From Pelagicoccus sp. SDUM812003 (lineage in GTDB: Bacteria; Verrucomicrobiota; Verrucomicrobiia; Opitutales; Opitutaceae): a stretch of DNA of 64,000 nucleotides. The notes beneath the pieces are model-generated. The model worked only from the letters and a program-made list of their open reading frames with translations. It searched no databases and was not told where the DNA came from. Positions 17,156-26,535 of the stretch are shown piece after piece; the stretch's first letter is position 1, and the number at the start of each line of letters is the position of its first letter. Both the position numbers and the translations under genes were made by a program. The DNA lies in the NCBI RefSeq assembly GCF_031127815.1, contig NZ_JARXHY010000004.1, forward strand, positions 62,001 to 126,000. Direction: 5' to 3'.

Positions 17156-20050
17156 ATGAAATCACTTCTCGTCCTCGCCCTTTCTCTTTCGCTGAGCGTC
17201 TCGGCTTTCGCTGGCTACAAGCTGGTGCAGCCGCCGCTGCCGGACGATCCCATGCAGGTCCACATCTACCAGCTCGACAACGGGTTGACAGTGTACCTCA
17301 CGGAGAATCACGAGACGCCGACCTTCCGTTCCGAGATCACGGTTCGCGCGGGATCCAAGGATGATCCCGCTGACGCCACTGGTTTGGCCCACTATCTGGA
17401 GCACCTGCTTTTCAAGGGGAACCACAAGCTCGGCACTTCCGACTGGGAGGCTGAGAAGGCCCACATCGACCGCATCGCTGAGCTCTACGAGCAGCATTTC
17501 AACGAAGAGGATCCGGAGAAGCGGGCGGAAATCTATCAGAAGATCAACGAGGAGTCCCAGCTCGCGTCTCAGTACGCCATACCCAGCGAGTTCGATACCT
17601 TGATCTCTTCCATGGGTGGCAGCGGCATAAACGCCTACACCGCTCCGGACCGTACCGTCTATCTGGAGGAGCTTCCCTCCAATCGGCTCGAGCAGTGGGC
17701 CATGCTGGAGTCGAACCGATTCCAGAACCCGGTCTTTCGACTGTTTCAGCCCGAGCTGGAAATCGTCTACGAGGAAAAGAACCGGGCCATGGACAACAAG
17801 GACGTGCTGTTGCGCGAAGCCTTGTTCGAGCAGCTCTACGGCGAGCACCCCTACGGATCGCAGACCGCCTTGGGCTCGATCGAGCATCTGAAGAAGCCGT
17901 CGCTTAAGAAGATCCACGAATTCTTCGACGCCTATTACGTGGCCAACAACATGGCGATCGGCCTATCAGGAGACTTCGAAATCGAAGAGGCCATCGAGAT
18001 CGTGGACAAGTATTTCTCGTCGTGGAAATCTGGAGACGTTCCGGAGTTCGATCGTCCCATGCCGGCTCCTATCACGGAGAAGAAAAGCGTCTCCATCACC
18101 TACCCAGGAGAGGAGAACGTGATCATCGGATTCGATACCGCGCCCGTGAAAAGCGAAGACGAGGCGGCCCTGAAACTGGTCGACATGATTCTCGACAACG
18201 CCAGCGCCGGCTTGATCAACCTGAATCTGAACCAGCAGCAGCGCGTTGCGAGGGCAGGCTCGTTCCCGTACTTTAGAAACGATGCAGGGAGCCAGTTCCT
18301 CTATGGAGCGCCTAAGGAGGGTCAGACGCTCGAAGAGGTGGAAGCCTTGCTTCTCGAGCAGCTCGAGATCCTGAAGAAGGGCGAATTCGAAGATTGGATA
18401 CTGCCCGCGATCGTGACCGATTTCAAGAAGAACGAGAAGCTGGCTATGGAGACCAACGCAGGGCGTTTGCGCATGATCAGCACGTCGTTTGGCGAGAAGC
18501 GTCCTTGGGAGGATGTGGTGAACTCCATCGATGAGATGGACGCGCTGACCAAGCAGGACATCGTGAAGGTGGCCAATACGTATTTCTCGAATCCCTACGT
18601 TGTAGCGTATCGAAAAAATGGCGACTACACGCCGCCAACTGTTCCCAAGCCTCAGTTTGATCCGATCAACATCGACCGTAGCAAGCGCTCTGAATTCGCC
18701 CAGTCGGTGTTGTCCATGGAGGTGGAGCCGATCGAGCCGGAGTTCCTGGAGAAAGGGGAGGATTTCAAGGTGATGCCGCTGACCGCAGGCGTCCATCTGT
18801 ACTACGTGGAGAATCCGGTGAACGATCTGTTCGCCCTGACCAAGGTGTTCGAGCTTGGTAGCCGGGAGATTCGCGAGCTGCCGCTGGCGTCGGCTCTGTT
18901 CGACAAGTCGGGCACCTCGACGCGCGAACCGGCGGAACTGAAGAAGGCGTGGTATGCCTTGGGCGCGGAGTTTTCGTTCTCTGTGGGGGAGCACAACACC
19001 TCGATGAGCGTCAATGGTCTGGAGGAGAACTTTGACGATACCTTGGCTCTGTATCAGGAAGTCCTGACCGATACCCAAGGAAACGCGGAAACGCTGCAGG
19101 AGTTGATCGCTATCCAGCTCAAGCAGAAGGAGGACGCGAAGAAGGAGCCTCAGGTCATTTTCACTGCCCTGCGAAACTACACGCGCTACGGCGAAGAGTC
19201 GCCGTTTTTGAAGGAGCTATCTACGGAAGAGATTCAAAGCCTGACGGTACAGGATCTGATCGGATCGGTGAATCGGCTTTCTGGATACGAACACGACTAT
19301 CTTTATGTTGGTAAGATGCCTATCGAGGAGGTCGCCCGCAAGCTTCTCGCTCTGGAAAAGTCGAAGAAGGCCCTAAGACCGGCCCCAGCCCCTGAACTGC
19401 CGGAACTCAAGAAGCCATCGGCGAACGAAATCGTGTATGTCGACTACGAGACCGCTCAGTCGCAGATCCGGATCGAGTTTCCTGGCGGGTCCTACGATGA
19501 GGAGATGGTGCCCGACGTACAGACCTTCAACGAGTATTTCTACGGCGGCATGGGAGGAATCGTTTTCCAGGAAATGCGGGAAGCGAGAGCCTTGGCTTAT
19601 TCCGTGTGGGCCCACTACCTGCTGGCCAACTACGAAGGCGAGGAAAACCTGGTGATGAGTTTCATCGGCACGCAAGCGGACAAGACGGTCGATTCGATCG
19701 CGGCGTATTTGGATCTTTGGAACGGCATGCCCCGTTCCGAAGATCGGTTTTCCGTTGTGATGAACTCGCTGGACAATCAGTACCGCGTTTCGCAGATCGG
19801 CTTTCGAAACATCCTCGATGCGGTGAAGTCTTGGGAGCGCTTGGGCTTGGAAGGGGATCCTCGAGACGAACGCTACCAGGAGGTTCTGCAAGGTTCGCTG
19901 GATGAGCTTTTCGAGTTTTATCAAAGCAGAATCAAGGACCAGCCGAAGCTGATTTCGATTCTCGGTCCATCCTCTGCGATCGACATGGAAAAGCTGTCCC
20001 AGTTTGGAGCGATCGAAAAGGTGGAGATCTCCGACATCTTCGTAGACTAG
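17156..20050 (+). CDS. M16 family zinc metallopeptidase, pitrilysin size
   Basis: A signal peptide (MKSLLVLALSLSLSVSAFA) sends this 964-residue protein to the periplasm. The inverted zinc motif HYLEH is at residues 79-83, and the third ligand lies in the EEKNR segment near residue 206. Four homologous domains in two halves are expected. The second half lacks HxxEH but has the substrate-binding R/Y pair region (MREARALAYSVWAHY), as in active single-chain M16 enzymes. Length matches E. coli pitrilysin (962). M16A/M16B enzymes degrade short peptides inside a closed chamber. It follows the peptide importer by 46 bases, which suggests joint use of peptides (inference). Confidence 0.92.
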   Translation: MKSLLVLALSLSLSVSAFAGYKLVQPPLPDDPMQVHIYQLDNGLTVYLTENHETPTFRSEITVRAGSKDDPADATGLAHYLEHLLFKGNHKLGTSDWEAEKAHIDRIAELYEQHFNEEDPEKRAEIYQKINEESQLASQYAIPSEFDTLISSMGGSGINAYTAPDRTVYLEELPSNRLEQWAMLESNRFQNPVFRLFQPELEIVYEEKNRAMDNKDVLLREALFEQLYGEHPYGSQTALGSIEHLKKPSLKKIHEFFDAYYVANNMAIGLSGDFEIEEAIEIVDKYFSSWKSGDVPEFDRPMPAPITEKKSVSITYPGEENVIIGFDTAPVKSEDEAALKLVDMILDNASAGLINLNLNQQQRVARAGSFPYFRNDAGSQFLYGAPKEGQTLEEVEALLLEQLEILKKGEFEDWILPAIVTDFKKNEKLAMETNAGRLRMISTSFGEKRPWEDVVNSIDEMDALTKQDIVKVANTYFSNPYVVAYRKNGDYTPPTVPKPQFDPINIDRSKRSEFAQSVLSMEVEPIEPEFLEKGEDFKVMPLTAGVHLYYVENPVNDLFALTKVFELGSREIRELPLASALFDKSGTSTREPAELKKAWYALGAEFSFSVGEHNTSMSVNGLEENFDDTLALYQEVLTDTQGNAETLQELIAIQLKQKEDAKKEPQVIFTALRNYTRYGEESPFLKELSTEEIQSLTVQDLIGSVNRLSGYEHDYLYVGKMPIEEVARKLLALEKSKKALRPAPAPELPELKKPSANEIVYVDYETAQSQIRIEFPGGSYDEEMVPDVQTFNEYFYGGMGGIVFQEMREARALAYSVWAHYLLANYEGEENLVMSFIGTQADKTVDSIAAYLDLWNGMPRSEDRFSVVMNSLDNQYRVSQIGFRNILDAVKSWERLGLEGDPRDERYQEVLQGSLDELFEFYQSRIKDQPKLISILGPSSAIDMEKLSQFGAIEKVEISDIFVD

Positions 20051-20053
20051 GCG

Positions 20054-20425
20054 ATGCGGCTTCCTCGCTTTGATTGGCCGACGCTGGAGCGGATTGCCGA
20101 ATCCGTCGTGGAGCAGTGCATTTCCGAGCTTCCCGATGAGCTTCGGGAAGGGGCGGATCGCGTTCCGTGCCTGTACCGCCACTACCATCCGAACGCTCCG
20201 CACATCGATCCGGAGGCGATGTATATGCTGGGCGAATACATTAGCAACGACGGGGGAGGGGGCGTGGACGAAAGCGGAGTCATCGTCCTGTACTTGGGCG
20301 CCCTGAAGTGGTACTGCGAGGACGAGGATTTGGATTTCGAGGACGAAGTGCGAACGACCTACCTGCACGAGCTCGGTCATCACTTCGGCTGGGACGAGGA
20401 AGAGGTCGAGCAACGGGGATTGTGA
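20054..20425 (+). CDS. Small metallopeptidase-family protein (zincin, DUF1025 type)
   Basis: The 123 residues contain the zinc-binding motif HELGHHFGWDEEEVEQRGL, whose downstream Asp/Glu supplies the third ligand in the minimal-gluzincin (DUF1025/MMP1-like) family. An internal acidic stretch and the IVLYLGAL segment also match the family. Substrates are unknown; members are cytosolic and often lack activity data. It starts three bases after the M16 stop, so it is co-transcribed with it. The gene converges on the metallophosphoesterase, whose stop is nine bases away. Confidence 0.85.
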   Translation: MRLPRFDWPTLERIAESVVEQCISELPDELREGADRVPCLYRHYHPNAPHIDPEAMYMLGEYISNDGGGGVDESGVIVLYLGALKWYCEDEDLDFEDEVRTTYLHELGHHFGWDEEEVEQRGL

Positions 20426-20433
20426 GCGCTTCG

Positions 20434-21273
20434 CTAGCTGAAGCGCAGCAGGCTGATCTCCGGGCGACAGTTGAAGCGAAGCCCATGGAGATTGCCGACC
20501 CCTCGGGTGATGTGGATATGTCGATCTCTATAGACGTGCAGACCCTCCGCGAACGCCTTGTCTCGAACGGGAAGAAACGGGCGGTATCCAAAAAAAGGAA
20601 CAACGAGCTGGCCTCCGTGCGTATGCCCGCAGCACATGAGATCCCAGTCGTAGGGCGCGAGCAGTTCCTTGCTGTCGGGATTGTGGCTGAGGACGATGAC
20701 GGGGCCTGGGGTCGATCGGTGTCGCTCAAGGGCCAGTTCCGGTTTTGTGTCGCGCGACCAAAGATCGCCAAGGCCGGCTATCTGTAGTTGTTGGCCGCCT
20801 ACAGAGCACGTTGTTGTCTCGTTGAAAAGCAGGCGGATATGGCAAGCGTCCAGCAAGGAGGCGACCTTTTCGAAGGTGGAGTATCCGTAGGTCGATCCGG
20901 CCCAAAGCCCGCCATCATGGTTTCCGATGCAGGCGAAGGTCGGAGCCGCCGCTGCGAGCGGGCTAAGAACGGACCGGTATCTGCCCTCGTCCATCAAGCG
21001 GTCAGTTATGAAGTCGCCCGTTAGCAGTATGATGTCCGGCCTAAGTCCCAGTCCGGTTTTCACCGACGTCTCGAGATAGTCGTAGGGAACGACGTTGGAG
21101 GCGTGAAAGTCGGATAGATGGAGAATGCGAATCGGTGTTTTCAGTCGATCGGTCTTCACCGACTTTTCAGTGGTTTCCGCCCATTTCGATTCGAAGAATC
21201 GCAGGTACCAGGCCGTCAGGACACTCGTGGCGCTAAGGGCGAGGGCGGCTTTTAGAAAGTTCCGTCGCTTCAT
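20434..21273 (-). CDS. Membrane-anchored or exported metallophosphoesterase, YkuE-like
   Basis: The N-terminus MKRRNFLKAALALSATSV has a basic start and hydrophobic helix like a Tat signal or anchor. The calcineurin-type core follows with its five blocks in order: LHLSDFHAS, LLTGDFITD, CIGNHDGG, VLSHNPDS and CCGHTHGGQ. These bind two metal ions. YkuE-type relatives act outside the cytoplasmic membrane on lipid or nucleotide phosphates; the substrate is not readable here. The small membrane protein gene ends three bases before this start, so the two form an operon. Length 279 is normal. Confidence 0.9.
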   Translation of the reverse strand: MKRRNFLKAALALSATSVLTAWYLRFFESKWAETTEKSVKTDRLKTPIRILHLSDFHASNVVPYDYLETSVKTGLGLRPDIILLTGDFITDRLMDEGRYRSVLSPLAAAAPTFACIGNHDGGLWAGSTYGYSTFEKVASLLDACHIRLLFNETTTCSVGGQQLQIAGLGDLWSRDTKPELALERHRSTPGPVIVLSHNPDSKELLAPYDWDLMCCGHTHGGQLVVPFFGYRPFLPVRDKAFAEGLHVYRDRHIHITRGVGNLHGLRFNCRPEISLLRFS

Positions 21274-21276
21274 TTT

Positions 21277-21525
21277 TCAACGCGTGATGCGCAGAGCGAT
21301 GCGGATCAGGGCGGAGGTTAGCAAGGTGACCGCTAGGGTGATGTAAACACTTATGCCCAGATAGAATGCCGCTTCGGGACTGGTGGTTTCGCTGGGTCCC
21401 CAAGGATAGTAAAGCGTGCCCGAAAAGTAGGATAGCGTGGACAGCAGACCGGCGAAAACCGAGAGCAGCGTCATCGCGATTGTGATGTATAAATGGATAC
21501 GGTTCTTGGGATTGGAGCTCATCAT
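21277..21525 (-). CDS. Small predicted membrane protein, unknown function
   Basis: The 82 residues contain two clear hydrophobic segments, LYITIAMTLLSVFAGLLSTL and ISVYITLAVTLLTSALIRIA, joined by a polar loop with YYPWGPSETTSPEA. Two ATG codons stand in tandem at the start; either may be used. It precedes the metallophosphoesterase on the same strand with a three-base gap, which argues that it is real and co-expressed. I do not recognise a family. It could help anchor or regulate its partner (inference). Confidence 0.6.
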   Translation of the reverse strand: MMSSNPKNRIHLYITIAMTLLSVFAGLLSTLSYFSGTLYYPWGPSETTSPEAAFYLGISVYITLAVTLLTSALIRIALRITR

Positions 21526-21644
21526 GGCGACGCAGTCGATCGGAGTAGGGGGAAGAGAGTACGCGAGGAGCGAACCGGCTGCAAGTCCTACTCCTGTTTG
21601 GTCGTGGGATGGAATAGATCGCTCCCCTGAGGGCTCTATGCAGC

Positions 21645-22385
21645 ATGGGCAAGTTAGACCGATTGCTAGCGTTCATCCTCATCGCTCTGGTTCTCTGGGC
21701 GCGTGGCGTTGAAGCGACTGAAGAAGTGTTTTCAAGTGGTCGCTCGCAGGCGCGACTGGTGGAGTTGTTTACCTCTCAAGGCTGCAGCAGCTGTCCGCCT
21801 GCCGAGAGCAGACTGAACGAGCTGATGGATTCGCCGGGACTGTGGACGGACGTCGTGCCGGTGGCGTTTCACGTCAGCTACTGGGACCGATTGGGATGGA
21901 AGGACCCTTTTGCGAACAAGCGTTTCACGCAACGGCAGTACGCGTATCGAAGCGCCGGTCGAGTTGGTTCGGTCTATACGCCTTGCTTCGTGGTGGATGG
22001 CGCGGAATGGCGCGGCTACTTCTCGGGGGAGGCTTTGCCGCGAAGCTCTGAAGACTCCTCCGGCACGCTTGTGGCCCGCGTGGCCGATGAACGGGTGACC
22101 GTGGAGTACGATGGCTCTGACCGCGCGACAGACGTCAAAGCGGCAGTGGCGATTCTTGGCGTGGGTTTGGAGACGGAGGTGCGTCGAGGAGAAAACCGAA
22201 ACCGGACGCTGCGCCAGGAATTCGTCGCCTTGTCCCTTGCGCAAGGTCCGCTCCGGAGATCGATGTCCTTGCCCAAACGGAATGCCATCCATCCCGCGGA
22301 TCGTTACGCCATCGCGGTATGGGTGTACGAAGAGGGTAGCTTGCGGGTCCTGCAAGCTACCGGCGGTTGGCTTTCTGATTGGTAG
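21645..22385 (+). CDS. DUF1223 family secreted thioredoxin-like protein
   Basis: A signal peptide covers about residues 1-25 (LLAFILIALVLWARGVEA). The core ARLVELFTSQGCSSCPPAES has the CSSCPPA motif of DUF1223, which looks like a thioredoxin active site with CxxC, and VAFHVSYWDRLGWKDPF and YTPCFVVDG also match the family. The C-terminal ~90 residues are a beta-rich extension typical of the family. Function is undetermined; an envelope redox role is a reasonable guess. Monocistronic, ending at the bidirectional terminator at 22415. Confidence 0.87.
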   Translation: MGKLDRLLAFILIALVLWARGVEATEEVFSSGRSQARLVELFTSQGCSSCPPAESRLNELMDSPGLWTDVVPVAFHVSYWDRLGWKDPFANKRFTQRQYAYRSAGRVGSVYTPCFVVDGAEWRGYFSGEALPRSSEDSSGTLVARVADERVTVEYDGSDRATDVKAAVAILGVGLETEVRRGENRNRTLRQEFVALSLAQGPLRRSMSLPKRNAIHPADRYAIAVWVYEEGSLRVLQATGGWLSDW

Positions 22386-22414
22386 TGGTGTTTGTATGAA
22401 ACCGCGGATACAAA

Positions 22415-22439
22415 GAAGACCCGCTCTCGGCGGGTCTTC
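22415..22439. terminator. Bidirectional terminator between convergent genes
   Basis: Perfect 10-bp stem GAAGACCCGC (22415-22424) / GCGGGTCTTC (22430-22439) with a five-base loop, lying between the DUF1223 stop and the carboxyltransferase stop. A-rich sequence on one side and T-rich on the other let it serve both strands. Confidence 0.85.
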
Positions 22440-22460
22440 GTTTCGAATTGATCTGCTGTT

Positions 22461-23963
22461 TCAGGAAACCTCTTCCACGTCCGCGGTGAACACCTTGATG
22501 GTGTAGCGGCTGGCTCCGTCCGGCTTGGGTCCAGCGGGCTTCGCTTCGCTGGCCGCGGCAGGAGCTGCAGCGGCGGGAGCGGCTGCGGGTTTCTTCTTGG
22601 TCTCCGGGATCAGCATCGGCTTGAGGTTGTTCTTGTAGATCTTCTCCAACTCTGCCGGGAACATGGCGTGAATGACGCAGTGCTCGTCGTTGTCCGGCAT
22701 TTCCTTGGCCTTGAGCTCCTGGCGAAGCTTGGCCATGCCGGGATCCTTGAGGTCGGCCGGGCGGCAGGTGATGGGATCCTTGCCCGATTTTTCCGCAGCG
22801 ATCTTCTGCACTTCGGGATTAACGGGAGCGGGAGTGCGGCCGTAGTAGCCGAGGGCGATGTCGATCGCTTGTGGGGTGAAATTCTTCCAGCGGCCGAACT
22901 TGACGTTGAGCATGGCTTGCACGCCCACGATCTGAGACGTCGGGGTGACGAGAGGAATCCAGCCAAGGGCTTCGCGCACCACTGGGATTTCCTTAAACAC
23001 GTCCTCGAACTTGTCCTCCATGTTCTGCTCTTTGAGCTGGTTGCGGAAGTTGGAAAGCATGCCGCCGGGGACTTGGTACTTGAGGGCGTCCGAGTCGACG
23101 CGCTCGTTGGCGAAGCTGGTGTAGTCGGAAAGCTCCGCGTAGATCTTGGTGAAGTGCTCGCGCAGGAACTGCAAGGCGTCCAGGTCGTACTTCGGGCAGC
23201 GTGGATGTCCCTCCAGCAGGGCCAGCATGCGACCGGTATCCGGTTGTCCCGTACCGTTGGCGAAAGGAATGATGGACGTATCCACGGCGTCCACGCCGGC
23301 TTCGATGGCCGCGTAATAGGTCGAGGCGCCGAGTCCCGCGGTTTCGTGCGTGTGGATGACCACCGGAATTTTCACGCTGTCCTTCAGTCCCTTGATGATC
23401 TGATAGGCTTGATAGGGAGGCACCAGTCCGGCCATGTCCTTCAAGCAAAGGGAGCCGCAGCCCATGTCTTCCAGCTCCTGTCCCAGCTTCACGAAAGCCT
23501 CGGTGGTGTGCACCGGAGAGGTGGTGTAGCACATCACCCCCTGCGCCTCCTTGCCCGCCTCCTTGGCCGCCTTGATGGCGGTCTCCATGTTTCGAGGGTC
23601 GTTCAGGGCGTCGAAAATGCGGAAGATGTCCATGCCATGCTTGGCGGAGGTCTTGATGAAGGTTTCCACCACATCGTCCGGGAAGTGGGCGTACTGCACG
23701 ATGTTTTGCCCGCGCAGCAGCATCATGTGCTTGGTCTTGGTCTTGGCCCGAATGGCGTCCAGACGATCGAACGGAAACTCGTGCAGGAAACGAAGACCGG
23801 CATCGATGGTAGCTCCCCCCCAGGTTTCAAGGCAGCCGAAGCCGAGTCCATCCAGCGCCTCAAGAGCGGGCAGCATCTGGTGGGTCGTCATGCGGGTGGC
23901 GGCGAGCGATTGGTGGCCGTCGCGAAGGACGTTGTTGTTAAAGATGACAGGAGCTGTGGCCAT
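22461..23963 (-). CDS. Carboxyltransferase subunit (OadA / PycB type) without biotin domain
   Basis: Residues 1-300 form the HMGL-like TIM barrel of biotin-dependent carboxyltransferases: NNNVLRDGHQSLAATRM, CLETWGGATIDAGLRFL, the carboxybiotin-site lysine in LCLKDMAGL, and the metal-binding HTHETAG. A conserved carboxylase domain follows to about residue 455, then a Pro/Ala linker (AAAPAAAAPAAASEA). The protein ends 18 residues later in GASRYTIKVFTADVEEVS, where OadA would continue into a biotinyl domain with MKM. That domain is absent, and the terminator 22 bases beyond the stop leaves no room for a frameshifted one. The biotin carrier must come from another gene. Substrate (oxaloacetate or pyruvate) is not decided by the sequence. 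Confidence 0.87.
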   Translation of the reverse strand: MATAPVIFNNNVLRDGHQSLAATRMTTHQMLPALEALDGLGFGCLETWGGATIDAGLRFLHEFPFDRLDAIRAKTKTKHMMLLRGQNIVQYAHFPDDVVETFIKTSAKHGMDIFRIFDALNDPRNMETAIKAAKEAGKEAQGVMCYTTSPVHTTEAFVKLGQELEDMGCGSLCLKDMAGLVPPYQAYQIIKGLKDSVKIPVVIHTHETAGLGASTYYAAIEAGVDAVDTSIIPFANGTGQPDTGRMLALLEGHPRCPKYDLDALQFLREHFTKIYAELSDYTSFANERVDSDALKYQVPGGMLSNFRNQLKEQNMEDKFEDVFKEIPVVREALGWIPLVTPTSQIVGVQAMLNVKFGRWKNFTPQAIDIALGYYGRTPAPVNPEVQKIAAEKSGKDPITCRPADLKDPGMAKLRQELKAKEMPDNDEHCVIHAMFPAELEKIYKNNLKPMLIPETKKKPAAAPAAAAPAAASEAKPAGPKPDGASRYTIKVFTADVEEVS

Positions 23964-24034
23964 GTTTCTTCGTTTTGTAGGTTATCTAAATTGGTGTAGA
24001 ATGCCTCGAGAAATCCTCTCTCAAGAAGCGTCGG

Positions 24035-24124
24035 TTAAGCTAAGCGCTAATATGACTCATGCAATGCATTAGGAAAAAGAATCGCTTAATAAGATAAATT
24101 TAAGCTGAGCGTAATGCTTTGCAT
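24035..24124. repeat. Direct and inverted repeats upstream of the carboxyltransferase gene
   Basis: TTAAGCTAAGCGCTAAT (24035-24051) recurs as TTAAGCTGAGCGTAAT (24100-24115). A separate 13-base inverted pair, ATGCAATGCATTA (24059-24071) and TAATGCTTTGCAT (24112-24124), matches at 12 of 13 positions across a 40-base spacer. The 264-base gap lies in front of the gene starting at 23963, so these may be operator sites. The 10-mer AAGCGCTAAT also occurs at 9812-9821 in another gap. Confidence 0.5.
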
Positions 24125-24227
24125 AAGGCGGGCTAATGAAAAATAAACGATAAATCTCGAATTCTTATAGCTGGAGGTGGATTTTCCCCGTACCGCGGCC
24201 GAGCCGAGGCTTGGCTTTGAGATCGAT

Positions 24228-25424
24228 TTAGGACCTGAAGAGGATGGATTCCTTTTGGAAAAGAGCCGTGACGATTCTCATGCTGACGTAGGCGTAGGCG
24301 ATGGAGCTACCGAGGGCGAGGCAGAAGTAGCTGAGGTCGAAGACGTTGCCGAGGAGCTGCTTCATGGACATGGCGATGTTCAGCACTGGAATCAATGCGG
24401 TGTAGAGCGGGCTTTCGGCCCCGAGGATGGAGGAGAGCACTGCGGGAAAGATGAAGAGGGCCACGAAGGGGAAGATGTACGCTTGGGCTTCCTTGGGATT
24501 GCGGGCGAAGCTGGAAACGAGAAACAAGGCGGCGGAGCTCAGCAGGCTGAGCGGCACCACGATGAGGACCAAGGCGATCAGATTGAGGTAGGAGATCGAG
24601 AAGCCTTCGCCGAAAAGGGTTTCGATGATGTTCTGGCCGAAAGCGATGGCGATGAGGATGCCGAGGATGGAGCAGATGGAGGAGACCAGGCTGATGACGA
24701 AGATGGTGTAGAGCTTGCCTTGCACGATCTCGTAGCGGGAGGCGGGAGAGACCAGCAGCGTTTCCATGGTGCCGCGCTCCTTTTCGCCGGCGCAAAGATC
24801 GAAGGCGGTATTGATGCCTCCGAAAGCGGCGCTCATGACCACCAGGTAGGGAAGGAACATGGAAAGGGCGAAGCCGACCACGGCTTCGTTTTCCGCGATG
24901 CTGGTATCGGTGAGCTTGGTGGGCGCGATGAAGGACTCGTCCAGATCCGCCGCGGCCAGCCGGCTTTTGGTCTGTTCGCGATTGAAGGCGCCGATGATGC
25001 CGTGCAGGCGATTTCGCGCATTGCCGGAGTTCTCGTTGGCCTGAGTGAAGATAAGCTCCAGCTGAGCGGTCTCGTTCTTCCGGAAGGCTTCGGGGGCGTC
25101 GCGCGGGATGATCAAGGCGGCTCGAGCTTCGAGGGATTCGATGGCGGAGACGGCTTCCTCTCGCGATCCCAGTTCGCGCAGCTTGATGCTCTCGTCGGCC
25201 TCCAGATGCTCGAGGAGGGCGGGGAACTCGGCTTCCTGGTAGACGCCGATGTCCAGGACGGAGGACTGCATCTCCATGGCCTTCTGGCTGGCGAAGAAAA
25301 GCACTGCTCCCATCAGGCAAGGCGTCAGAAGCAGCGGGGAAACGATGACGCCGAGGATGACGCGTTTGTCGCGAAAGGTTTCAATCAGCTCTTTGCGGAA
25401 GATGGCGCGGGTGAGTCGGGTCAT
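24228..25424 (-). CDS. ABC-2 type exporter permease, NatB-like
   Basis: The start is placed at MTRLTRAIFRKELIETFRDKR, the usual NatB-like opening (a KEL(I/R)...RD(K/R)R motif before the first helix); the open frame upstream is basic and unlike the family. One N-terminal helix is followed by a ~150-residue extracytoplasmic domain, then five or six helices (FALSMFLPYLVVMSAAFGGI and onward) with the ERG-x-METLLVSPASRYEI loop that marks ABC-2 exporters. It partners the ATPase gene 56 bases upstream on the same strand. The pair probably exports sodium or small molecules; the substrate is inferred from family only. Length 398 is normal. Confidence 0.87.
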   Translation of the reverse strand: MTRLTRAIFRKELIETFRDKRVILGVIVSPLLLTPCLMGAVLFFASQKAMEMQSSVLDIGVYQEAEFPALLEHLEADESIKLRELGSREEAVSAIESLEARAALIIPRDAPEAFRKNETAQLELIFTQANENSGNARNRLHGIIGAFNREQTKSRLAAADLDESFIAPTKLTDTSIAENEAVVGFALSMFLPYLVVMSAAFGGINTAFDLCAGEKERGTMETLLVSPASRYEIVQGKLYTIFVISLVSSICSILGILIAIAFGQNIIETLFGEGFSISYLNLIALVLIVVPLSLLSSAALFLVSSFARNPKEAQAYIFPFVALFIFPAVLSSILGAESPLYTALIPVLNIAMSMKQLLGNVFDLSYFCLALGSSIAYAYVSMRIVTALFQKESILFRS

Positions 25425-25480
25425 GGGGTGGAAAAAAGGAGATGGAAAATCTAGTAAGGAGTGATGAGCGGCTCGTTCGC

Positions 25481-26236
25481 CTATTCGGCGGCCGCTTCGG
25501 CCTCGATGCGGTTGACGACTTTCAGGAAGGCGTTCTCGAGCACCGGCTCGCCAGTTTGCGTTCTTATTTCCGCGACGCTGCCTTCGGTGACGATTTTCCC
25601 GCGGTGCACGATGGCGACTTCGTCGCAGAGGCGTTCCACTTCGCTCATGATGTGGGTGGAAAAAACCACTGTCAGCCCCTCGTCGCGGCACTGTTCGATG
25701 AAGCTCATGATCGTTTGAGAAGTCATCACGTCGAGTCCGGTGGTCGGCTCGTCGAAGATCATCACCGGTGGCTGGTGGATGATGGAGCGGGCGATGGATA
25801 CGCGCTGCTTTTGTCCGGTGGAGAGCTTGTCGCAGCGGCCTTTCTGGAACTCTCCGATTTCGAGGCGCTCGATGAGCTCGTCCACTCGGGTTCGCAACGC
25901 TTTGCCTTCGATGCCATTGAGCCGCCCGAAGTACTCCAGCATTTCGCGAGCGGTCAAGCGCCCGTAGAGGGCGGTGCCGTTGGAGAGAAAGCCGATGCTT
26001 CGCCGCACTTGCTCGGGCTGCTTCGCCACGTCGAATCCCGCGACTTCCGCCGAGCCTCGGGTGGGCTCGAGCAAGGTGCCCAGCATGCGCAGCGTGGTCG
26101 TCTTGCCAGCGCCGTTGGCTCCGAGCAGTCCGAAGATCTGTCCTGGGTGACAGGTGAAGCTGACCCGATCTACGGCCCGAACGAGGCCGCGTTTTTTGTC
26201 GCGAAAGGTTTTGCTGAGGTTTTGGGCTTTGATCAC
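25481..26236 (-). CDS. ABC transporter ATPase, NatA-like
   Basis: Walker [12 protein letters not shown]-loop, signature [15 protein letters not shown], Walker [13 protein letters not shown] and the switch His (STHIMSEV) are all present. The signature reads LSTGQ, the form common in NatA/CcmA-like exporters. The start is set at the GTG giving [17 protein letters not shown], where family homology begins; an in-frame ATG at 26299 would add 21 unlike residues. Neither has a good ribosome site. It drives the permease that follows. The C-terminal tail after the switch region ([21 protein letters not shown]) is typical of the group. Confidence 0.88.
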   Translation of the reverse strand: MIKAQNLSKTFRDKKRGLVRAVDRVSFTCHPGQIFGLLGANGAGKTTTLRMLGTLLEPTRGSAEVAGFDVAKQPEQVRRSIGFLSNGTALYGRLTAREMLEYFGRLNGIEGKALRTRVDELIERLEIGEFQKGRCDKLSTGQKQRVSIARSIIHQPPVMIFDEPTTGLDVMTSQTIMSFIEQCRDEGLTVVFSTHIMSEVERLCDEVAIVHRGKIVTEGSVAEIRTQTGEPVLENAFLKVVNRIEAEAAAE

Positions 26237-26535
26237 GAGCGGCGAAGGGCGAATTGGGAGAGGGCGGTTGAAATGATCCGGCAGGCAGAAAAGCCTCATG
26301 AACAATCGCTTTCCAGCAAAATAAGAGCCTGGAGCGAATTGCCAGCTGCGTCCGATGCCTTGCTGCGATACGCTGGCATAGATGGATGCCGCTAGGCGGC
26401 GATGAGCGCTTTTCTCCAATTATACCGCGAATTACCTAAAGGTATCGCGGCCGAGACCGTTAACACGCAGAACAAACGAACGCATTCCAATTTCGTAACG
26501 ATTGATATTGTTCCTAATAGAGATGGATTACTCGA

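Noticed and set aside
22668-23999. Long plus-strand frame opposite the carboxyltransferase gene
   Set aside because: It is the antisense of a clear enzyme gene in GC-rich DNA; the product is His/Val/Gly-rich with no motif. The same holds for long antisense frames at 2759-3628, 24177-25454, 33928-35085, 40851-41936 and 54393-55511.
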